Shown here: positions 58,785 to 64,000 of the stretch, in pieces
Layout: each line of letters begins with the position of its first letter
Numbering within the stretch: the first letter of the stretch is position 1
NCBI RefSeq assembly: GCF_943914565.1
Contig: NZ_CALUCN010000002.1
Location: 62,001 to 126,000, forward strand
Source: an uncultured Tessaracoccus sp.
GTDB taxonomy: Bacteria; Actinomycetota; Actinomycetes; Propionibacteriales; Propionibacteriaceae
Reading direction: 5' to 3'
DNA: 64,000 nucleotides
Notes under the pieces: generated by a model
What the model was told of the DNA's origin: nothing
What the model saw: the letters and a program-made list of their open reading frames with translations, nothing else
Database searches by the model: none
Position numbers and translations under genes: made by a program

Positions 58785-59747
58785 ATGAGTACACAGCGCA
58801 AGGGTTCCAAGGTTTCGATCATCGGTGCAGGGGCAGTCGGGTCGTCCCTCGCCTACGCCATGCTCATGCGGGGGGTCGCGCGGCACGTCGTGCTGCAGGA
58901 CATCAACGAGGCCAAGGTGCACGCCGAGGCCCTCGACCTCGCGCACGGGTCACAGTTCTTCCCCGAGGCGACGATCACCGGCTCGGCCGACGTGGCCGCG
59001 ACGGCCGACTCCGACGTCGTGGTGGTCACCGCCGGCGCCAAGCAGAAGCCGGGCCAGACCCGCCTCGACCTCGCCGCGACGACGGTGCGGCTCATGCGGT
59101 CGATGATTCCTCCGCTGGTGGAGCAGTCGCCGAACGCGATCTTCCTCATGGTCACCAACCCCGTCGACGTGACCACGCACGCCGCACTCAGGATCAGCGG
59201 GCTGCCGCCCGAGCGCTGCTTCGGCTCCGGCACCGTGCTCGACTCCGCCCGGCTCCGGCAGCTCATCGCGGCCGAGACCCACGTCGCGGTCAGCAACGTC
59301 CACGCCTACGTCTGCGGCGAGCACGGCGACTCCGAGATCCCGCTGTGGAGCACCGCATCGATCGGGGGCGTGCCGCTCGGGTCGTGGAGCGGCCACCACG
59401 GCGGCGGGCTCGGGCCGGAGAAGCGCGACGAGATCGCCCACCGCGTCGTGAACGCCGCCTACGAGGTGATCGAGGGCAAGGGCGCCACCAACTACGCGAT
59501 CGGGCTGGCCGCCACGCACATCGTCCGCGCGATCCTGCGCGACGAGCACGCGGTCCTGCCGGTCTCGCGGGAGCTCGACGGGTGGTACGGCATGCGCGGG
59601 GTGTGCATGTCGGTGCCCACCATCGTCTCCCGCGCCGGCGCCGGCGAGCAGCTCGAGCTGCCGGTCATGGCCGACGAGCTCGCCCGCCTCCGCGCGTCCG
59701 CGGAGACGATCAGTGAGGCGCAGACCGCGTTGGAGGAGCAACTCTGA
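58785..59747 (+). CDS. ldh: L-lactate dehydrogenase
   Basis: A 320-aa NAD-dependent LDH converting pyruvate to lactate and back. Nucleotide loop 'IIGAGAVGSSLAYAM' (12-26), substrate-specificity loop 'AKQKPGQTRLDL' with Gln at the LDH-type position (malate dehydrogenases have Arg), 'TNPVDV', the 'DSARLR' arginine (156) and catalytic H180 in 'GEHGDSE'. The ATG at 58785 follows GGAAGG; a GTG at 58782 is also in frame. It is followed by 400 bp of family B repeats. Confidence 0.93.
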   Translation: MSTQRKGSKVSIIGAGAVGSSLAYAMLMRGVARHVVLQDINEAKVHAEALDLAHGSQFFPEATITGSADVAATADSDVVVVTAGAKQKPGQTRLDLAATTVRLMRSMIPPLVEQSPNAIFLMVTNPVDVTTHAALRISGLPPERCFGSGTVLDSARLRQLIAAETHVAVSNVHAYVCGEHGDSEIPLWSTASIGGVPLGSWSGHHGGGLGPEKRDEIAHRVVNAAYEVIEGKGATNYAIGLAATHIVRAILRDEHAVLPVSRELDGWYGMRGVCMSVPTIVSRAGAGEQLELPVMADELARLRASAETISEAQTALEEQL

Positions 59748-59803
59748 GGCACGGCCCCCGGCCGGCGAGCCCCGGTGCCCTGTGGCACCCCGGCCCCCCG
59801 GTG

Positions 59804-59877
59804 GCACGAAACGCCGCGTACTGCAGCCCAGAGGGCGCTTTCTGGGCCCCTAAGCGCGTTCACACGGCGTTTCGTGC
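59804..59877 (-). repeat. family B repeat, copy 3
   Basis: The ends GCACGAAACGCCGCGT (59804-59819) and ACACGGCGTTTCGTGC (59862-59877) are inverted repeats with one mismatch. The centre (GGGCGCTTTCTGGGCCCC) resembles the reverse complement of copies 1 and 2, so this copy is in the opposite orientation. Confidence 0.85.
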
Positions 59878-59954
59878 ACGCCACAGAGGCGGGCGCTCCA
59901 CCCAACCAATCCGTCGACCACCCCGAAGCCCAGCCCGACCCTGGGCTCACCCCC

Positions 59955-60036
59955 GGTGACACGAAACGCCGCGTACTGCAGCCCAGAGGGCACTTTCTGG
60001 GCCCCTGAGCGCGTTCACACGGCGTTTCGTGCCACC
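59955..60036 (-). repeat. family B repeat, copy 4
   Basis: It is nearly identical to copy 3 (two differences by eye in the shared core) and in the same orientation, 77 bp further on. The arms are 59955-59974 and 60017-60036. Confidence 0.85.
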
Positions 60037-60161
60037 GGGAGCTCGGCCGGGCGAGGGCAAGGGCGGAGCGCCCGAGGCAGGGTTGGGCCGGGCGACGGCG
60101 GGAGCGAGGGCGGCCGGGGGCGAGTACCCGACGGGGGCGCGGCCGGGCGCGACCCCTCGCC

Positions 60162-60953
60162 TCACCCGAAACTGACGAGCGACACCGCCATGACGGCCAT
60201 GCCGGCCACGAAGCCGTAGATGGACCAGTGGTGTGCCCCGTACTCCTCCGCGGTGGGCAGCAGCTCGTCGATCGAGATGAACACCATGATCCCCGCGATG
60301 CCCGCGAACGCAGCGCCGAGCAGCGCGTCGGAGATGAAGGGGCGCAGCACCGCGTAGCCGAGCAGCGCGCCGGCGGGCTCGGCCAGGCCGGAGAGGGTCG
60401 CCCACCAGAACCCCCGTCGGCGCGATCCGGTGGCCTGGTACACGGGCACCGCGACGGCGAGCCCCTCGGGGATGTTGTGGATGGCGATCGCGATCGCCAC
60501 CGCGACGGCCACCTCGGCCTCCTGCAGGGCCGAGACGAACGTCGCGAACCCCTCGGGGAAGTTGTGCACCGCGAGCACGATCGCGGTGAGGGCGCCGGTG
60601 TGCATGAGGGCGCTGCGGCGACGGTGGTCCAGCACGGTGCCGGGTTCGTGGGGGTTGATCTGGCTGGGCACCAGTCGGTCGATGAGCGCGATGAGCGCGA
60701 CGCCACCGAAGAACGCGAGCAGCGTCCACCACTGCCCCGGCCACGACCCGTGCGCGCCGACGAGCGCCCGTCGGCCCTCGGGGAGCAGCTCGACGAGCGA
60801 GACGTAGACCATCACGCCGGCGGAGAACCCGAGGCCGAGCGAGAGCAGCCGGGTCGAGCCCGGGCGGCCGAGCACGCCGATCGCGCCGCCGATCGACGTC
60901 GACAACCCCGCCCCGGCGGTGAGGGCGAGCGCGAACCAGAAGTTGGGGTCCAT
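60162..60953 (-). CDS. ZIP family metal transporter (ZupT-like)
   Basis: A 263-aa membrane protein with about eight helices. The metal-binding motifs of helices IV and V are intact: 'VLAVHNFPEGFATF' and 'AIAIHNIPEGLAVAVPVY'. The variable loop (about 95-115) contains 'HEPGTVLDHRRR'. It should import Zn2+, Fe2+ or related divalent cations. TAGGTT lies 8 nt before the ATG on the minus strand, so the leader is minimal. Confidence 0.92.
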   Translation of the reverse strand: MDPNFWFALALTAGAGLSTSIGGAIGVLGRPGSTRLLSLGLGFSAGVMVYVSLVELLPEGRRALVGAHGSWPGQWWTLLAFFGGVALIALIDRLVPSQINPHEPGTVLDHRRRSALMHTGALTAIVLAVHNFPEGFATFVSALQEAEVAVAVAIAIAIHNIPEGLAVAVPVYQATGSRRRGFWWATLSGLAEPAGALLGYAVLRPFISDALLGAAFAGIAGIMVFISIDELLPTAEEYGAHHWSIYGFVAGMAVMAVSLVSFG

Positions 60954-61087
60954 CGACCTGCAACCTACCCGACGGGCTTGCTGGCATCGGCTGGAAACAC
61001 CAGCAAGAAGTGGCAACATGAAGTGCAACCGCTGGTGCCCCGTCAAGCTGGGGCCACCACACCGCTCGACTCGAAGGACGTCTGGAC

Positions 61088-62542
61088 ATGACACTCCCCA
61101 CTCCCGCGCCGGCAACGGCAGACATCGGCGTGACCGGCATGGGCGTGATGGGCCGCAACCTCGCCCGCAACCTCGCCCGCAACGGCTACGAGGTCGCGAT
61201 CCACAACCGCACCACTGAGAAGACCGTGGCGGTGTTCGAGGCGCACGGCGACGAGGGCGCGTTCGTCCCGGCCGAGGACCTCGACGCGTTCGTGGCCTCG
61301 CTGCGCCGCCCCCGCGTCGCGATCATCATGGTGAAGGCCGGCACCGCCACCGACGCCGTGATCGAGCAGCTCGCCCAGCGCATGGACGAGGGCGACATCA
61401 TCGTCGACTGCGGCAACACGTACTTCCACGACACCAGGCGCCGCGAGGCCCAACTGCGCGAGCGGGGCCTGCACTTCGTCGGGGTGGGAGTCTCCGGCGG
61501 CGAGGAGGGGGCGCTCACCGGCCCGTCGATCATGCCCGGCGGATCCGCGGAGGCCTACGACCGGCTCGGCCCGATGTTCGAGCAGATCTCCGCCCACGTC
61601 GACGGGGCGCCGTGCTGCACCCACGTCGGGCCCAACGGGGCGGGGCACTTCGTGAAGATGGTCCACAACGGCATCGAGTACGCGGACATGCAGGTCATCG
61701 GCGAGGCCTACGATCTGCTGCGGCGCGCGCTCGGGCTCACGCCAGCCGAGATCGCGGACGTGTTCGAGGAGTGGAACAAGGGCGAGCTCGACTCCTACCT
61801 CGTGGAGATCACGGTCGAGGTGCTCCGGCAGGTGGATGCGCGCACGGGCAAGGCCCTCGTCGACGTGATCGTGGACGCGGCCGGGCAGAAGGGCACCGGC
61901 GCGTGGACGTCGCAGACCGCGCTCGACCTGGCGGTGCCGGTGACGGGCATCGGGGAGGCGACGTTCGCGCGGGCCCTGTCCTCGTCGCCGACGCAGCGGG
62001 TGGCGGCGCAGGCGTTCCCGGGCGAGGCGTCGGACTGGGACGTCGCGGACCGCGAGGCGTTCGTCGAGGACGTCCGCCAGGCGCTGTTCGCGTCGAAGAT
62101 CGTGGCCTACTCGCAGGGCTTCAACCTCATCCAGGCCGCGGCGGTCGAGTACGACTGGACGATCGACCTCGGTGCGCTCGCGCAGATCTGGCGCGGCGGC
62201 TGCATCATCCGCGCGCGGTTCCTGGGTGAGATCACGAGGGCCTACAGCGAGAACGCGACGTTGCCGCTGCTGCTCGCGGACCCGTGGTTCAAGGAGCGTG
62301 TGGTGGGGGCCCTGCCGTCGTGGCGACGCGTGGTGGCGCAGGCGGCGCTGCACGGGGTGCCGGCGCCGGTGTTCTCGTCGTCGCTGTCCTACTACGACGC
62401 GATCCGCTCGACCCGGCTGCCGGCCGCGCTCGTGCAGGGACAGCGCGACTTCTTCGGCGCACACACCTACGGCCGCGTCGACGCCGAGGGCATGTTCCAC
62501 ACGCTGTGGGGCACCGAGGCGCGCGAGGAGGTCGAGGCCTGA
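61088..62542 (+). CDS. gnd: 6-phosphogluconate dehydrogenase, decarboxylating
   Basis: A 484-aa pentose-phosphate enzyme giving ribulose 5-phosphate, CO2 and NADPH. N-terminal Rossmann loop 'GVTGMGVMGRNLARNLARNGYEV', 'VGVGVSGGEEGALTGPSIMPGG' for substrate binding, catalytic lysine in 'GAGHFVKMVHNGIEYADMQ', and the C-terminal tail 'QRDFFGAHTYGRVD' of the dimeric long type. It overlaps the next gene by one base (TGATG). Confidence 0.95.
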   Translation: MTLPTPAPATADIGVTGMGVMGRNLARNLARNGYEVAIHNRTTEKTVAVFEAHGDEGAFVPAEDLDAFVASLRRPRVAIIMVKAGTATDAVIEQLAQRMDEGDIIVDCGNTYFHDTRRREAQLRERGLHFVGVGVSGGEEGALTGPSIMPGGSAEAYDRLGPMFEQISAHVDGAPCCTHVGPNGAGHFVKMVHNGIEYADMQVIGEAYDLLRRALGLTPAEIADVFEEWNKGELDSYLVEITVEVLRQVDARTGKALVDVIVDAAGQKGTGAWTSQTALDLAVPVTGIGEATFARALSSSPTQRVAAQAFPGEASDWDVADREAFVEDVRQALFASKIVAYSQGFNLIQAAAVEYDWTIDLGALAQIWRGGCIIRARFLGEITRAYSENATLPLLLADPWFKERVVGALPSWRRVVAQAALHGVPAPVFSSSLSYYDAIRSTRLPAALVQGQRDFFGAHTYGRVDAEGMFHTLWGTEAREEVEA

Positions 62543-63615
62543 TGGAGCTGCGCGCGGACGCCCGCTGGGCGATGCTCGTGCCGACGTCGATGGGCGTGCG
62601 GATCACGCCGACGAACCGGCAGCCGGTGCACACCTCCGACACCTACCACCTGCAGGCGACGTCGGCGGAGTCCAACGTCGTGTCGGTGCCGTCGCACCTC
62701 GGCCTGCCGGTGAAGGTGCTCTCGAACTTCGTCGAGGGGTCGCCGGTCTCGGCATTCATCAAGGCGAACCTGCGCTCGCGCGGCATGGACGTCGAAGGGC
62801 CCGACGTGCCGCAGGGCGACGCGTGGGGGTACCGCCACCAGTTCAACATTGCCGACGCGGGCTTCGGCGGGCGCGCCCCGCGGGTCTGGAACGACCGGGC
62901 CGGGGAAGTCGGGCGGAGCCTCACCACGTCGGACTTCGACCTCGAGCGCATCTTCGGCGACGAGGGTGTGCAGATCCTGCACCTCTCTGGGCTGGTCGCG
63001 GCGCTGTCGCCGGAGACGAGCCGGTTCTGCGTCGAGATCGCGCACGTCGCGAAGGAGCACGGGACGCGGGTGTCGTTCGACCTCAACCACCGCGCCTCGT
63101 TCTGGAAGGGGCGCGAGGAGGAGCTGCGTCGCGCCTTCACGGAGATCGCGGGGCTGTGCGACGTGCTCTACGGCAACGAGGAGGACTTCCAGCTCTGCCT
63201 GGGCATCGAGGGTCCGGAGGCCGGCGGCAGTGACATCGCGGAGGAGATCGCGCAGTTCCAGGCGATGATCGGCCGCATCCGGGAGGCGTACCCCGACGCG
63301 AGCTACGTGGGCACGTCGCTCAGGGAGGTGGAGTCCGCGAACCGGCACCTGTGGGGCATGGTGCTCTGGGGCGAGGGCGAGTTCCAGGTGTGCGAGCCGC
63401 GGCCCATCGAGGTGCTCGACCGCATCGGCGGCGGCGACGCGTCGATCGGTGGCGTGCTGCACGGGATCCTGCGCGGCTGGTCGGTGGAGCGGTGCATGCA
63501 GTTCGGCTGGGCGACGGGCGCGATGGCCGCGACGAGCATCCACGACTACGCTGCCCCCGCCGACGAGGACCAGGTCTGGTCCATCTGGGAGGGCAACGCG
63601 CGCGTCCAGCGGTGA
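62542..63615 (+). CDS. PfkB-family carbohydrate kinase (2-dehydro-3-deoxygluconokinase-like)
   Basis: A 357-aa ribokinase-fold kinase. The N-terminal substrate region includes 'SAESNVVSVPSHLGLPVKVLSNFVEGSPVSAFIKANLRSRG', and the C-terminal active site is 'RPIEVLDRIGGGDASIGGVLHGIL', with the catalytic aspartate in the G-x-G-D motif. The arrangement resembles KdgK. Start ATG 62542 overlaps the gnd stop, so the two are coupled, suggesting hexonate or hexose-acid catabolism. Fructo- or ribokinase activity cannot be excluded. Confidence 0.82.
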   Translation: MELRADARWAMLVPTSMGVRITPTNRQPVHTSDTYHLQATSAESNVVSVPSHLGLPVKVLSNFVEGSPVSAFIKANLRSRGMDVEGPDVPQGDAWGYRHQFNIADAGFGGRAPRVWNDRAGEVGRSLTTSDFDLERIFGDEGVQILHLSGLVAALSPETSRFCVEIAHVAKEHGTRVSFDLNHRASFWKGREEELRRAFTEIAGLCDVLYGNEEDFQLCLGIEGPEAGGSDIAEEIAQFQAMIGRIREAYPDASYVGTSLREVESANRHLWGMVLWGEGEFQVCEPRPIEVLDRIGGGDASIGGVLHGILRGWSVERCMQFGWATGAMAATSIHDYAAPADEDQVWSIWEGNARVQR

Positions 63616-63683
63616 GGGCGGCCGGCGAGGCGCGGCCCCGCGGTGGCGCCCCAGCCCGCGGTGGCACGCCAGCCCGCCCCGGG

Positions 63684-63763
63684 GTGGCACGAAACGCCGC
63701 GCAACCCAAATCACAGCCCGCAAAAGCACCCTCTGAACCCAATCACACGGCGTTTCGTGCCAC
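63684..63763 (+). repeat. family B repeat, copy 5
   Basis: The ends GTGGCACGAAACGCCGCG (63684-63701) and ACACGGCGTTTCGTGCCAC (63745-63763) form an inverted repeat with two mismatches. The central 'GCAACCC...AAAAGC' matches the orientation of copies 1 and 2. It lies between the kinase gene and the Fic-like gene. Confidence 0.85.
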
Positions 63764-63837
63764 GCCGAGTGGGGCGTTCTCAATAGCGTCGCTACTGATA
63801 AAATCGAGGTCTGCCGTCTCAGTAGGGAGGTGCCGAG

Positions 63838-64000
63838 ATGCCGCAGTCCTGGCCGCCGATCTCGCACGGGCAGGGCGAGTGGGTCCCCCAGCCGGACGCC
63901 CTCATGAGCCGACGCCGCAGGATGCGCAACCGCGGCACGTTCCGGTACGCGGCGCCGCCCCGGATTGCGGAATTGCCGGTGACGCTCGCGAGCGAGACCT
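63838..64000 (+). CDS. Fic family protein, N-terminal fragment (runs off window)
   Basis: The first 54 codons of a gene cut by the right edge. The sequence 'RRRRMRNRGTFRYAAPPRIAELPVTLASE' resembles the N-terminal region preceding the Fic/DOC AMP-transferase domain ('Y.A.VPP.IA.L.L'), but the catalytic HPFxxGNGR motif is outside the window. GGGAGGTG gives a strong ribosome site before ATG 63838. The promoter patch (63786-63810, with TAAAAT at 63799-63804) is A/T-rich compared with its surroundings. Confidence 0.55.
   Translation, partial: MPQSWPPISHGQGEWVPQPDALMSRRRRMRNRGTFRYAAPPRIAELPVTLASET

Larger units (their letters stand above)
59748..60161. other. 414-bp non-coding region with two family B repeats
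   Basis: No credible gene lies between ldh and the convergent ZIP gene. Two almost identical family B elements (59804-59877 and 59955-60036) occupy the left half, and the right half is very GC-rich sequence without visible signals. Confidence 0.7.

Overview
The window is GC-rich, gene-dense bacterial chromosome with the signature of a propionic-acid actinobacterium (family Propionibacteriaceae). The main evidence is a complete methylmalonyl-CoA carboxyltransferase (transcarboxylase) operon encoding the 5S, 12S and 1.3S subunits, the CO2-recycling enzyme of the Wood-Werkman cycle. GTP-dependent PEP carboxykinase, L-lactate dehydrogenase, CarD, a SenX3/RegX3-type two-component system and a HAIR/HspR-type operator before clpB agree with this. 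Genus and species cannot be read from the sequence alone.

Layout. 1-9 kb: end of an ABC ATPase, a hypothetical gene, metB, a DUF4032 kinase-like protein, cysS-rlmB, a small membrane protein, an alpha/beta hydrolase and a lipoprotein. 9-14.7 kb: glyA, two proline-rich membrane-anchored proteins, the carD-ispD-ispF operon and a lipoprotein. 14.7-21.5 kb: senX3-regX3 divergent from phoU with PHO-box-like repeats between them, gpmA, a short-chain dehydrogenase, a polysaccharide deacetylase and an AI-2E-type permease. 21.6-26.2 kb: the transcarboxylase operon, thioredoxin, and a divergent CsoR-family repressor that shares a palindromic operator with it. 26.3-29.1 kb: a five-gene, tightly coupled operon that looks like a WXG100-type secretion/polymorphic-toxin locus (YbaB-like protein, two helical small proteins, a GH-E-like nuclease, a TPR protein). 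29.2-36.9 kb: class II aldolase, a PH-like membrane protein, a SpoU methyltransferase, thiD/pdxK, yceI, DUF368 (polyprenyl-phosphate flippase family), lemA, a sortase-fold protein lacking its catalytic residues, pyrE and a spermidine-synthase-like protein. 37-41 kb: a two-gene toxin-antitoxin-like module between 114-bp direct repeats, a MATE transporter, pcp and membrane proteins. 41-44.4 kb: clpB and a small membrane protein. 44.6-50 kb: a continuous ROK-regulator/Gfo-Idh-MocA-oxidoreductase frame followed by a sugar ABC importer without its own ATPase. 50-53 kb: cstA, a small CC-ending protein and an ArsA-like ATPase. 53.2-63.6 kb: tdh-kbl, pckG, a VWA protein, ldh, a ZIP transporter, gnd and a PfkB-family kinase. 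A Fic-like gene runs off the right edge.

How it works together. Central carbon flow dominates: glycolysis (fba, gpmA), pentose phosphate (gnd), lactate/pyruvate (ldh, cstA), the PEP/oxaloacetate node (pckG) and transcarboxylation. Threonine and glycine conversion (tdh, kbl, glyA) feeds one-carbon units.

Two genome-level features stand out. Many genes have a TANNNT -10 hexamer 6-8 nt before the start codon, so they are probably leaderless. Three families of intergenic inverted repeats (A, B and C below) recur at distant places, and one family brackets the toxin-antitoxin-like pair. I saw no rRNA, tRNA, CRISPR array, IS element or prophage.
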